Notes: generated by a model from the sequence alone, not told the origin. A stretch of DNA of 64,000 nucleotides from Stictocephala bisonia (GCA_035578905.1 JAQJVL010000151.1:1015001-1079000); one strand, 5' to 3'. Counted from the stretch's first letter, positions 49,575-62,740 are shown. Numbers and translations: made by a program.

Positions 49575-52355
49575 CTTAGCAATGAAAAACACGAAAAGGA
49601 AATAAAGTCAAGTTGTTGGATTTACTTCGTACCTGATCTTCGTTTAAACACTTTATATTCTTGTTATAGTTTATGTTTAACGTCAGTGTTAGGTGTAGGA
49701 CGTTATAATTTAGCTCTATTAAGGAGTCAGCATCCATTAGACGGTTTCAAAGTGCTCGTCTGAAGTTGATAAAATCAGTTTAACCTCTTTGATCAAACCA
49801 TCACCACTGGTTTACTGGCCCATAGATCATATCAGATACTTAGATTTGATATTAGTCCATTAACAGAGTTTTAAAATGTTTTATGTATCGTACTCCACTT
49901 TTCCCCCCAAATCAAATGTCTCAAACTGTATTTTAACCTCATTTCATCAGATCCACTTTATTTATATTTTAATAAAAATAAATTACTAGTTGCGTTAACA
50001 TTTGCAACATAATTTTGAATCTATTTCACAGAAATGTAAGTTTTAAACTGTAAATTAAAATGTATAAAAAATATTGAGCACCTTCATAGTATTACATAAC
50101 AAATTTGTATGTTTTTTACAGAAATCCTTCATTTTAAGAGATAAATGTTATTTACTAAATATATTGCAAAGATATGTTTAGGACAGAAGATTACTAATAA
50201 CATTTCTTCTTTGACATTGAGCTTAGATAAATGTTACTATTTCAATAGTCAATTTCCATATTCCAATGGATGGATTAGAAAACAAAATTATTACAAAAAT
50301 AAATAAATAAAAAATGTTTGAAGCTTAAAGTAATACGAATAGGGGGGTTTTACTAGGTATTTAATGGAACTATTTACTAATAAATTTAAAATGTTCATGC
50401 TCAAATTATAAGATTTTGTAAACTCTAAGTGCTAAATATAATCAGAAGAAAGCTGTTATATTTCATTATGGATAGTAACCGAAAAAAATTCCGTCAAAAT
50501 ATGATTTTTTAATTAAATTTAATTTAATTTAAAAATGTTTTAATGTGGCCTAATTAGAACTATCCAGACCTCTCTACCAAACACCTAATCACAGGTTTAC
50601 TACAAATACAAAGTATGATTAATTGGTTCGTGTCTTACAAATTTGGTATTTCATACATTTCTTATTTTAGTAATTATTTTCTTTATTCTGTAAATAGTAA
50701 ATATAGACATTTCCTTATATCTTTTTACTATTTACAGATTATGAACTGAATAAATTCTGTAATTTTAAATACAACTTTTAATGTTATTTAATAACCGTTC
50801 TTTAGTGTTTTTAGCCATACAAAGTAAAACATATTATCTACTCTTTCTGTTACATAACTTCTGATACCTTTGAACCAATCGTGTAACTTAAAACTGCTGT
50901 CAGGTAGGTTGTAATAAGTCATTACATCGGATACTAAATACCAAGCGTATTATAACGATAGGTTGGTATTGAAATGCAGTCTACAATCACTACGGACAAC
51001 AACTGATATCTAATTACTGGATGCATATATGCTGTTAATTGTAATCTGTTTACAAATGGAACTTAGCAATTAGCTATAATTACTAACATAAATATACAGG
51101 TATGAAACGGAAAATCTGTTTCATGCAACTCGTTACTGTTAAACATATTTCTTGTTTCTATTTATAAAATTACCTTCAGAGGTAATGGGGCCATAAGGTA
51201 ATGCAAACAGTCAAAGTCGATCAATCTCGACAGGAAATAGAGCTTGCAATGAAGCAAAAATAGTCTTTTTATAGAGAAAAAAAATCCTTACAAAACATGA
51301 CATCTATCTGGATGATTTTAACACATGAAGTAATAAAAACGTAATCATAAAGCTATCAAATACATAAAAAATCCTAGACCAAATTTTACTTACAAGGATG
51401 CTATAATATAAATTTTTATACGAGTACAACGTCATTTATTGTAATTAATTTTTCTAAGCTTATTGAAATAAAACTGCAATTGAAATAAATCAATACATTG
51501 TTTTAGTTATTTTTCTCATTTATTTATATAATGGTGTAACTTATGTGTAAAACTTTATTTCGTTCTTTCATTTAAAAGATTTTATTATAAATTGGGTACT
51601 CTAATGTTTATGGGATTCAATTTTTTTTATTCCACAAATTTTAAATATGAACTGAACTGAGAGTTCCGGTCCTATTAGAGTTTGAGATTTTACACGATTA
51701 CGTCAACTTAAGTATTCCGAAATGTTGGACACATTTGTTAAAGAATAATAGATTGTATTAGTATTTAATAATTTAATATGAGAAATATGATACGTAAGTC
51801 TTCATTCCTGTTCGTATTTTTTTATTTATTTTTTTTTTAATGACAAAAGACATTCAATAAAATTCCGTTAATAAACGCATCAAATATAAAGAGTAAAATT
51901 TTAATTAAAACTGTAGCACATTATTTACAGGAAAATAATACTAACAGTTTTTAATTTTAGTATATTTTATAGGTACATAAAACTGGTACATAAAGAATGT
52001 GTGATATCCCTTCTTCTGTCCTCTAATCTCTGTTTTAACTCTCTTTGTTTCAATGTGTCTCTATCCAGCTAATCTTTGGTTTACATGTAGTGTTTTGTCT
52101 ATGGCCCTCTTTTTAGTACCTCTTGGCCTACCAACTAACATTTATCCTAGAAGATTATTTTAAATGTCAATTTGACGATAAGATGGATTTAACTTACTTT
52201 TGTCTCTTAGTTTAAAATATAACTAGATGATATTTTAAAAAAGTATGATGATATTTTACAATTACCTGTAGTAATTGATTTGTCGTAAGAATGAAAGAGC
52301 ACTAATATTTAGTTAATTATTGTTTAGTGTCATGTATTACTAAGTTGTTGATATT
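49575..52355. other. Long AT-rich intergenic stretch
   Basis: No supportable genes. The frame at 49569-49763 is unrecognised and follows directly on the 99-bp duplication. Confidence 0.45.
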
Positions 52356-52357
52356 CA

Positions 52358-52500
52358 TAATAAGGGTGAACGAGATTTTTAAATGTGTTTTTTATAGGGA
52401 ATGAGAGACATGTATTTGTTGCTAACCAAGGCTGACTTGTTTCTGTCATCAAAGACTATCCCAATCAATCGACCGAAGGACACCAGCTGCTATTCATACA
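52358..52500 (-). mobile_element. Divergent SINE remnant
   Basis: On the plus strand AAGGGTGAACGAG and TTGTTGCTAACCAAGGCTGA match the order and spacing of GGGGTGAATGAG and TTGTTACTAACTAAGGTCGA at the left edge of the window. Further right, the order of short blocks also resembles the SINE body at 63840-63900. Identity is low, so the call is tentative. Confidence 0.35.
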
Positions 52501-53495
52501 AATTTATGTCACTTTATTTGGAGTAGCGTGAATTACTTGTAGGTTTAGAATCAGTTCTATAAACGGCAAAGCCCCAGAAATGATTGGATTAGTTATTGTT
52601 AGTTAAGTATGCGTTATTTTTAAAATTTTTTTTTTATTTTTAAGTTCAGTAACAGGTCTAAAGAACTATATAATCTTATTTTTGGTATTGTGGGATGTAC
52701 TAAAATACTCTCAAATATTAATATTTTAATACATATCAGTAAAACATTGCTATTAAACTTCAAACATTAACAATGATTCTAAAAATAAATTATAAACCTT
52801 TTTTAGTAAACGACGGAAATCTGTCTTTGGAGCTAGTTACTTCTCACGCACACACGATCCAACTTCAAGTGTGTTTGGGGTTCCGTGCAAACGTTCCCTC
52901 ATTTATGGGCAATAATACTGGTCTTATAGATGAACAAGATAATCCCACATTCTTTGTTTATCATATTAACTAATGCTTCCGCTCGAATAATAGTTCCATT
53001 AACAATAAAATCCCCACTATACAATAAAACGATACCTACAAAAATAAATTAAAATTAGGGATCCGAGAACAGAAAGGGAATTAGACGCATTATTAGTTGT
53101 ATATTGTTTATAAACAAATTGCCTGGTTAGAATATTGCCTAGTCGTCCATTTTATAAATGAAGAACCAAGGATATAGGGTTTTCTAATTTATATTTTCAT
53201 TAGGAATATTGATTTAGCGTTTTATTTTAAAACTAATAATGACAACTTTACAATTACACTAAACACCTGAAAAGTGAATAATTATAAGTGTCATTTAATA
53301 ATGATGAAGAAATTGATAATTTAATTATAGTACGGTGGTGTCGAAATTCGGAATCCTTGAATTTTAAATATATTTTATAAAATATACCTAAGAAAGAATA
53401 TTTTAACTTTACAACATTATTTAAATTCAAGATCATTGGTAAACCAATAAATGTTTCAGGAATACATAACAACACTGAATAGTGTTCTAAACCTA
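52501..53495. other. Intergenic sequence with an unrecognised 66-codon frame
   Basis: The ATG frame at 52773-52973 is less AT-rich than its surroundings but shows no known motif, signal peptide or splice context. The remainder is AT-rich and featureless. Confidence 0.35.
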
Positions 53496-53499
53496 CCGC

Positions 53500-53590
53500 G
53501 ACAATGCACAGTGGGGCTCATTAGGATTCCACAGCAGTGGTGACTATTGATCTCCTAAACTGACCACTGCTGAAGCCCTTAATGTTTAGA
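53500..53590. repeat. Dispersed module block 1 (second locus)
   Basis: The 60 bp around CCACAGCAGTGGTGACTATT match block 1 of the module at 470-535. Here CAGCAGTGGT (53533) and ACCACTGCTG form an exact 10-bp inverted repeat, so this copy better preserves a hairpin. The 43-bp satellite starts about 50 bp downstream. Confidence 0.7.
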
Positions 53591-53639
53591 ATAACTAATG
53601 GACATAGGGGAGTGCCTTTTGATTACTGAGTATCAATAG

Positions 53640-56600
53640 ATGTTTAAAACACAAACCAAACAATTTACGGAAATATTGGTTTATAAAACAAATCATCCAC
53701 CACAAATTTACGGACACCGACAGTATACGATGCCCCTTGGTATCTATAAAGCAAAATAGATACCAAACAATTACAGAACTGTTGCCTAGCAAAGAAAACA
53801 CACACCAACAGATTACGATGCCCTTGCTTCAGAAAACAAAACACACACTTTACGGATTCCTTGTTTAATAAAGCAAAACACAAACCAACAGTTTACGGAT
53901 GCCTTGTTTAAGGAAGCAAAACACACACCAACAGTTTACGGATCCCTTGTTTAATAAAGCAAAACACACACCAACAGTTTGCGGAGGCCTTGATTAATGA
54001 GGCAAAACACACACCAACAGTTTGCGGAGGCCTTGATTAATGAAGCAAAACACACACCAACAGTTTACGGATCCCTTGTTTAATAAAGCAAAGCACACAC
54101 CAAAAGTTTGCGGATGCCTTGATTAATGAAGCAAAACACACACCAACAGTTTACGGATGCCTTGTTTAAGGAAGCAAAACACACACCAACAGTTTACGGA
54201 TCCCTTGTTTAATAAAGCAAAGCACACACCAAAAGTTTGCGGATGCCTTGATTAATGAAGCAAAACACACACCAACAGTTTGCGGAGGCCTTGATTAATG
54301 AGGCAAAACACACACCAACAGTTTACGGATCCCTTGTTTAATAAAGCAAAGCACACACCAAAAGTTTGCGGATGCCTTGATTAATGAAGCAAAACACACA
54401 CCAACAGTTTGCGGAGGCCTTAATTAATGAGGCAAAACACACACCAACAGTTTACGGATCCCTTGTTTAATACAGCAAAGCACACACCAACAGTTTGCGG
54501 ATGCCTTGATTAATGAAGCAAAACACACACCAACAGTTTACGGAGGCCTTGATTAATGAAGCAAAACACACACCAACAGTTTACGGAGGCCTTGATTAAT
54601 GAAGCAAAACACACACCAACAGTTTGCGGATGCCTTGTTTAAGGAAGCAAAACACACACCAACAGTTTACGGATCCCTTGTTTAATACAGCAAAGCACAC
54701 ACCAACAGTTTGCGGATGCCTTGATTAATGAAGCAAAACACACATCAACAGTTTGCGGAGGCCTTGATTAATAAAGCAAAACACAAACCAACAGTTTACG
54801 GATGCCTTGTTTAAGGAAGCAAAACACAAACCAACAGTTTACGGATGCCTTGTTTAATAAAGCAAAACACACATCAACAGTTTGCGGAGGCCTTGATTAA
54901 TGAAGCAAAACACACACCAACAGTTTACGGATCCCTTGTTTAATAAAGCAAAACACACATCAACAGTTTGCGGAGGCCTTGATTAATGAAGCAAAACACA
55001 CACCAACAGTTTACGGATGCCTTGTTTAATAAAGCAAAACACAAATCAACAGTTTACGGATGCCTTGTTTAATAAAGCAAAACACACATCAACAGTTTGC
55101 GGAGGCCTTGATTAATGAAGCAAAACACACACAAACAGTTTACGGATGCCTTGTTTAATAAAGCAAAACACACACCAACAGTTTACGGATGCCTTGTTTA
55201 ATAAAGCAAAACACACATCAACAGTTTGCGGAGGCCTTGATTAATGAAGCAAAACACACACCAACAGTTTGCGGATCCCTTGTTTAATAAAGCAAAACAC
55301 ACATCAACAGTTTACGGATGCCTTGTTTAAGGAAGCAAAACACACACCAACAGTTTACGGATCCCTTGTTTAATAAAGCAAAACACACACCAACAGTTTA
55401 CGGATGCCTTGTTTAAGGAAGCAAAACACACACCAACAGTTTACGGATCCCTTGTTTAAGGAAGCAAAACACACACCAACAGTTTGCGGATGCCTTGTTT
55501 AAGGAAGCAAAACACACACCAACAGTTTACGGATGCCTTGTTTAATAAAGCAAAACACACATCAACAGTTTACGGATGCCTTGTTTAATAAAGCAAAACA
55601 CACATCAACAGTTTACGGATGCCTTGTTTAATAAAGCAAAACACACATCAACAGTTTACGGATCCCTTGTTTAATAAAGCAAAACACACATCAACAGTTT
55701 ACGGATGCCTTGTTTAAGGAAGCAAAACACACACCAACAGTTTACGGATCCCTTGTTTAAGGAAGCAAAACACACACCAACAGTTTGCGGATGCCTTGTT
55801 TAAGGAAGCAAAACACACACCAACAGTTTACGGATGCCTTGTTTAATAAAGCAAAACACACACCAACAGTTTACGGATGCCTTGTTTAATAAAGCAAAAC
55901 ACACATCAACAGTTTACGGATGCCTTGATTAATGAAGCAAAACACACACCAACAGTTTGCGGATCCCTTGTTTAATAAAGCAAAACACACATCAACAGTT
56001 TACGGATGCCTTGTTTAAGGAAGCAAAACACACACCAACAGTTTACGGATCCCTTGTTTAATAAAGCAAAACACACATCAACAGTTTACGGATCCCTTGT
56101 TTAATAAAGCAAAACACACATCAACAGTTTACGGATCCCTTGTTTAATAAAGCAAAACACACATCAACAGTTTACGGATGCCTTGTTTAAGGAAGCAAAA
56201 CACACACTAACAGTTTACGGATCCCTTGTTTAAGGAAGCAAAACACACACCAACAGTTTGCGGATGCCTTGTTTAAGGAAGCAAAACACACACCAACAGT
56301 TTACGGATGCCTTGTTTAAGGAAGCAAAACACACACCAACAGTTTACGGATCCCTTGTTTAATAAAGCAAAACACACATCAACAGTTTACGGATCCCTTG
56401 TTTAATAAAGCAAAACACACATCAACAGTTTACGGATGCCTTGTTTAAGGAAGCAAAACACACACCAACAGTTTACGGATCCCTTGTTTAAGGAAGCAAA
56501 ACACACACCAACAGTTTGCGGATGCCTTGTTTAAGGAAGCAAAACACACACCAACAGTTTACGGATGCCTTGTTTAATAAAGCAAAACACACACCAACAG

Positions 56601-57350
56601 TTTACGGATGCCTTGTTTAATAAAGCAAAACACACATCAACAGTTTACGGATGCCTTGTTTAAGGAAGCAAAACACACACCAACAGTTTACGGATCCCTT
56701 GTTTAAGGAAGCAAAACACACACCAACAGTTTGCGGATCCCTTGTTTAATAAAGCAAAACACACATCAACAGTTTACGGATGCCTTGTTTAAGGAAGCAA
56801 AACACACACCAACAGTTTACGGATGCCTTGTTTAATAAAGCAAAACACACATCAACCGTTTGCGGAGGCCTTGATTAATGAAGCAAAACACACACCAACA
56901 GTTTACGGCACCTTTACTTAATGAAACAAAACACACACAAACAGTTTGCGGAGGCCTTGATTAACGAAGCAGAACACACACCAACAGTTTGCGGAACCTT
57001 TCTAAATGAAGCAAAACACACACCAACAGTTTGCGGAGGCCTTGATTAATGAAGCAAAACACACACCAACAGTTTGCGGAGGCCTTGATTAATGAAGCAA
57101 AACACACACCAACAGTTTGCGGAACCTTTCTAAATGAAGCAATACACACACCAACAGTTTTCGGATCCCTTGATTCAAAAAAAAAAAAACATACACCGAC
57201 CGTTTACGGAACCCTTGTTTGATGAAACAAAACACACACCAACCGTTTGCGGAGCCCTTGTCTCATAAAGAAAATCACACACAAAATATTTAGGAAACCA
57301 TTTCTTAATGAAGCAAAATGTAGACCAAACATTTGGGGAACCCTTGCTTT
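53640..57350. repeat. 43-bp satellite array (~86 copies)
   Basis: Units read GCAAAACACACACCAACAGT, then TTACGG or TTTGCGG, then ATGCCTTG, ATCCCTTG or AGGCCTTG, then TTTAATAAA, TTTAAGGAA or ATTAATGAA. Variants recur in blocks: the TTTGCGGATGCCTTGTTTAA unit followed by AGGAA is spaced 301, 473 and 258 bp apart between 55481 and 56513, exact multiples of 43. Both margins (53640-53880 and 57130-57350) are degenerate. The period equals the ancestral half-unit length of the first satellite, but the sequences are not obviously related. Short minus-strand frames are incidental. Confidence 0.97.
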
Positions 57351-57754
57351 AAGAGAATGATTTCTATAAATGTTAGTAACAGTAATGTAATTACAATCAG
57401 TAACAGTAACAGATGTAATTACAATCACCTAGTATCCTGCTTTGTACGGATATCTTTTGGCGTTCATTTGTATTATTTAGTCTTATCTCTAATTTAAGTT
57501 CGAACCAACTAAAAAAAGACATGTTGTGTAGTATCATTTATGGTAAAGAAAATTAAATATATAATACGGCTTACAAATAAAATTTCACGAACATAACATT
57601 AAATTAAAAGTATTGTGTTTACTTTTAATTAACTTTAACAAATATAATTTAAATTAAAATAAACTAACCATACATAGCTAATTAAAGTTTCATTTTTAAG
57701 AAAATATATGCTTAAAGAGTTTTAAAATTTTAGTTATAATGAAAGCATTTTAAT

Positions 57755-57870
57755 AACACGTGAGAAGAGAGAACTCTTAACAACGGAGACGTGAGACACT
57801 TTCATCCCAAACAGTTTATTACCCTGGAGAATGGAGAGAGTGATTAAATGGTAAAAAAGACTTCTTATCT
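57755..57870. repeat. Dispersed module block 2 (second locus)
   Basis: CAAACAGTTTATTACCCTGG and its surroundings (GTGAGAAGAG, CTCTTAACA, GGAGACGTGAGA) match 850-925 (ACAAACAGTTTATT, GTGAGGGGAAAATCTTAACA). Together with block 1 this brackets the 43-bp satellite, suggesting that the array expanded inside the module. Confidence 0.6.
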
Positions 57871-58180
57871 CAGCTTCATTTTTCAGATTTTATTTATTTG
57901 TTATTATTATTTTGAATATATTATAATCTACCTAAGTACTGTAGATAAAACAACTTTTAACATACAGAACTCAATCGTAATTTTTCATACAGTAAATATT
58001 GAATTCTGGAATTGAATAGTTATCGAAGTGGTGATAATCATGTTTTTAAGTTGATAAATGTCCTTCATTCATTCGTACGGTAAGTATTTTCCCTAAGTTA
58101 AGTACATAATCTAACATGGTCATGACATAATTCAATTAAATGGTGTGAAATGTCTCTTAATATGTATGGTACTATATGCG
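57871..58180. other. Intergenic sequence
   Basis: AT-rich; nothing recognised before the coding-like repeat that begins at 58181. Confidence 0.4.
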
Positions 58181-58675
58181 CTAATCTATGTTCAATGTTT
58201 CATTGACGATGCCCAAAGAGATCTGACCCTTACACCCACAGGGGTATAAGACATGGTAACTTTGCCCATCCTGCTATATATTACCCACATCGGACTTCCC
58301 ATCACTGCAAGCTTGACTTACTATCTGGGTGCTTTCATTGTATATGTCCACAGAGATCTGACCCTTACACCCCCAGGGATATAGCACATTGTATCTTTGC
58401 CCATACTGGTATATATTACCCGCATCGGACTTCCCATCACTGCAAGCTGGACGTACTGTCTGGGTGCTTTCATTGTAGATGCCCACAGAGATCTGACCCT
58501 TACCACAGGGGTATAACACATGGTAACTTTGCCCATCCTGGTTTGTATTACCCACATCGGACTTCCCATCACTGCAGCTGTGATTTACCATCTGCATAGT
58601 GTTTTCATTGACATTGCCAACATAGAACTGACCCTCCCAATTATCCCCGCCTCTTGAATCAGTAAAATAACCGTA
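58181..58675 (-). pseudogene. 45-residue tandem-repeat coding relic
   Basis: On the minus strand about 3.5 units of roughly 135 bp read in one frame, from TYGYFTDSRGGDNWEGQFYV through units such as VRPACSDGKSDAGNIYQYGQ and RYNVLYPWGCKGQIS, to a stop at 58181. Indels between units are multiples of three (GCK against GK; NHSC against AC), and Cys, Gly, Asp and Tyr positions are kept. Both point to a coding ancestry. An in-frame TAG at 58274-58276 interrupts the last unit. There is no start codon with context, no signal peptide and no recognised domain; regular Cys and aromatic residues would suit an extracellular repeat protein. It may be an exon relic or part of an expressed exon. Confidence 0.5.
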
Positions 58676-58835
58676 CGTGTATGTGTGGTTGGAATGTTCA
58701 ATAATAGATGGGTGGGCTGTTCAATATCACTGTACATGTACTGGTGGGTCGTTGGGTCAATATCACTTTATGTGTAGGAATGGGTGGGTATATCAATAGT
58801 AACCTGCGTGTTTGGGTGGGCGGATGGAAGTAAAG
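58676..58835 (+). repeat. Degenerate G-rich minisatellite relatives (third locus)
   Basis: Segments such as CAATATCACTGTACATGTAC with TGGTGGGTCGTTGGGTC, and GTGTTTGGGTGGGCGG near 58810, match the 16.5-kb minisatellite. About four diverged units are present. They directly abut the coding-like 45-residue repeat. Confidence 0.75.
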
Positions 58836-58839
58836 AGAC

Positions 58840-61305
58840 GATATGGAATAGAGATTTTAGACCACTTGTATGTCTTTCCTTCAGATAATTCTTTAATATT
58901 ATATTTTAGAACCTTTTTTGTCCGAAATCTGTCTGGAAAAAATAGTTAGTTCATATTTTAATAAAATGTGCATACATTTATAATTTTATAATGTTTTATT
59001 AAAAGCTTTGAATGAAATAAACATGAATACAAAACACACTTTTACGAATTTAATTGTTACATAAAGTTCTTCCTTATGTAACCTGTATATTTACTCGTCA
59101 TATGTTACACATTTTAAAGTAAAGTTCAACATTATATTAAATTTAGAAATATATTGAACATGGCGTTAATGTCTGAAAACGCAACAGAATATTATTAGTT
59201 TCACTCAAACTGTAAATATTGTAAGACAGTCATAACATATTAATAGGAACGTCATATTTTGTGACAAGCTATTCACTATACAGAAGGGACGTTTTGATAA
59301 TTCAGCGAGTCCTCACATGACATGAAATACCCACAACTCCCTGAGGATCACACGGTAGAGATAACCGCTAGGATCAGAGCGAGATCAGCAGACTTATTGC
59401 TAGCAGACGTCTAGAGAACTGTTGAGGTTAGCGTGTGTCTGAGAAGGGCGAGAAATACCATAGGAACATGACAACCCTTGTTTTACTCTCCTTTTTATTT
59501 TATCTACATGATTTAGTAATTTACTAACTCAATAAAAAGGAAAAAAATAGCTTTTATTTTTAGTTTGTTTTATTTTCGTCATGCCGTAATCTGGTAATTA
59601 AAGTATCCCTTTTTTATAAGAATTTTGTAGAGCTGACCTTTGAAAGGACAGTAGTCAAAAGATCATGAAGATTTAAGTCAAAATAAATTTATTAGTTTTA
59701 TCCTAATAGTTGTTAGTCAATAATGTATTTTCTGTACAAATAAAATATATGAATAATAACTGTAAAATATAAGAGAATGTCCAATAAATAATCTGTTGTT
59801 ATAAATAATTAATCAAAATACGATATCACATGTTAGTAATACTTCATTATAATTTAAAATAGTGAATACATCATTAAGCAAATTGTCCATCTTGGTTTTT
59901 TGATTGGTCCCGTCTGGGTCCATCGATCAAGACTGACTGTTGCACTGATCGTAAAAATAGTAAAAGTCAGAACGAAAAGTCAAAATTTACTGTGTTCATA
60001 GATTACCGGGAAACTGAGTTTATATTAAATATTTGACGTTTAAACTTAATTTATTCTCACAGTTTACATTTATGTGCAATTTTGACTCTTAAAAATACAA
60101 TTGTAATTATTATGGGTTTTCTTGAACTATGGCTGGATTTAAACACAAATTATTATTTATAGTATAATTCACGGAAACCATATTATAAATAAATAAAAGT
60201 GCTGTAACGTGAACTAAATTATTATATAATAAATGCGATTTTGTTTAAATGAATGTAGTTCATTTGGAATGGGTTTTTAGTTTGTAACATAAAGAAGTAA
60301 TAAAAATGTATTGTATTTTATATACACAGACGTATTCCATCACAGAAACTAACATTAATATTACCAATTAATGTTATTGATGCGAGAACATAATGTTTAA
60401 TCCACAATAATTGACGTATATATATCCTTTACTAGCCAGTACGTAGTCAGATGCAGGAGTCATAAGTAATAAAATATACTAAGGTGATAGTAAAGACACT
60501 TGTGCTATGAACTACTACTGATTCAGCATAAATTAATGGTCCGTTTTCGTTACAATAGAACTTACATAAGTGGATATGCCTACATAAAGATTGTAAAAAC
60601 TTGGTAGTTCTCGCTATAGTTGGCATCAACGCAGATAATTGAATAAGTTCAAATATTCATACTCACTTTACATGTAATTTATATATCATAAAATTACTTC
60701 AAAACATAACCTCATTCAATATTTCAAAAAAACTTCAATAGTTCCCGTGAACTTATAAATCTAATACTCGTATGCAGTATAACAAAGAAACGTATAAAAT
60801 AAATAATATAATTTTTAGTATTTACTATATAAATTGTAAATTAGTTCAAATTCAGCAATATATACAGTTCCTTTTTCTTAAAATAAGAGTAATATTGTAT
60901 AAATCAAACGTTTGTCAGTAATGAAGAAGATAGCAAACAGTAAATCACTTGTCAAAATATTCCAATATTTATAGTCATATGATTAATGGGAGGAAATCAA
61001 TATTTAAACTTTAACTGATTGCAAATGTGAAAGTCTTTGTTAAAGGTTGCTCAAATTACTAATCGTTATCAAATCACTTATATTATTGATTAATCTTATA
61101 CAATACCTCAAATTATATTTGCAGACATTCCTCTACATAGCTTTTAGTTATAGAATGAATTTACAGGTCATACATGTAGAGGTAATATTTATTTAATTAA
61201 ATTGTTATTATTAAGAGCTGATTTGGAAAGTACTGATGAATGAAAAAAGAAATATTACTAATGGTGTTATTTATTATTATTATTTGCGTTTTTCTTAAGT
61301 ACCAA
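58840..61305. other. Long intergenic stretch
   Basis: No gene recognised. A relatively GC-rich island at about 59310-59470 has no readable frame or known motif. The short minus-strand frame near 60447-60629 is unconvincing. Confidence 0.45.
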
Positions 61306-61310
61306 GTTTT

Positions 61311-62098
61311 AGTTACAATAGCCACGGAATATCTTGAGCTGTCGAAACCGTTACTTTTTAAATGTTTGGTTGTTGGTTAGTGGAGGGGAGGGGTACGGCA
61401 TACGCATGCGTGGCTTTGTCCTGGCCTGACATACAGACGTTGGCTACTGCTGCTGATCAGCTGATTGGAGTATCGATGTCTTCTTTTTTTTATCCCAAAG
61501 CCTTTGTTATTGAAAATATTAAGTGCAATAATTTTGTTTATATTATTAGTTGTTATGTATTTAATTACTTACCTACAGATGTTATAATTTAAATATTAAT
61601 TTAATTAGAACAGCTGCCTATCTGTAAAGAGATTAAAATTAATATTGCTCACAAAGTTATTTACAAGTATGTATTTCGTAATATACAATTAAATTACGGA
61701 CTGCTTACAATAAAAACTTGAACAGTACTTATTTACTAACATAACCTACATTCTGTGAATTCACTAGTGGTTAATTATTTGGTATTCCATATGATTTTAT
61801 TTTTTGCTCATTAAATATTTGACAAAGATAATAGTAATATAATTAAAGGCTTATAGTCCTAAATGTAACATGAGAACACATTATAATACCAAGGAATATG
61901 ATTATAAACAAAAAATATCAGTTATTAATCGGATGGGAGTTGTGTTATAAAAAACTAAGGTAACTTGTGGTCGTGGTGACTTGATGTTTACAGCAATGCT
62001 AGTAGTACGCTAAACGCTGTTTATTGGTAGAGATTTCCCTCCCCCCGGCACTGACCGTGACGTAACACAGCTCAAGATACCCCGTGGATATTGTAACT
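61311..62098. mobile_element. 788-bp element with ~31-bp terminal inverted repeats
   Basis: The left end AGTTACAATAGCCACGGAAT leading to ATCTTGAGCTGT pairs with the right end ACAGCTCAAGAT leading to ACCCCGTGGATATTGTAACT, with about three mismatches. Interior sequence includes GC-rich patches next to each end (61380-61460 and 62030-62066) and an incidental 76-codon frame. No transposase and no convincing target-site duplication were found. It is probably a non-autonomous DNA transposon of unknown superfamily. Confidence 0.65.
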
Positions 62099-62740
62099 GT
62101 ATAATATTATCTACATTTTAGTGAGAGGGATGTTTGAATAATGACTGGAAACTGGAGAAGGAAAACTAGAGCGATGAAGAGCTTGTTAATATTCAGAGAC
62201 ATCTTAATGCCTTATCAAAGATATATAAGGGCATATATATATTCTGTTTTATACATGCATTAGTATTAAGTGTCTAGGTATATACAGTGTCTCGTTGCTA
62301 CAGAAGATATCTAGCTGCCAATACAGAATGTGTTTGTTAAATTAGTATATTACACAATTTAATAGAGCGGAAATGCTTATTAACAGAAAAACTAGACATT
62401 TGGCGATTGATATTTATTTTGTGGTATATTTTAGACTCGTTAGTTTTCACAAAGAGGTGGAACCTTATATTTATGAAAACGTATATTTCTTATATAAGTT
62501 CATTATTAATTAAAAAAAAAAACTATGAGTAAAAGCTTATTTATATTCACTAAAGCATTTCTAAACCATCAGCGTGTATTATATTTCTAATAATTATATT
62601 TTAAATAGGAAGCTGAAATAATGATAAAAACATTACCTTCAATATTCAAAAGTCTTATTCAAATCAATATTACTTCAATATTAGACACGGATCCTTTTTA
62701 GTACTTAAAAGTATATAAGCATATAATGTTTTTACAAAAT
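62099..62740. other. Intergenic sequence upstream of the LINE fragment
   Basis: AT-rich, with no frame or motif recognised. There is a TATATATA-type simple repeat near 62222-62240. Confidence 0.4.

Noticed and set aside
61362..61592. A 76-codon frame as a transposase fragment
   Set aside because: It starts inside the TIR element but has no catalytic motif or transposase-like composition, and half of it is AT-rich chance sequence.
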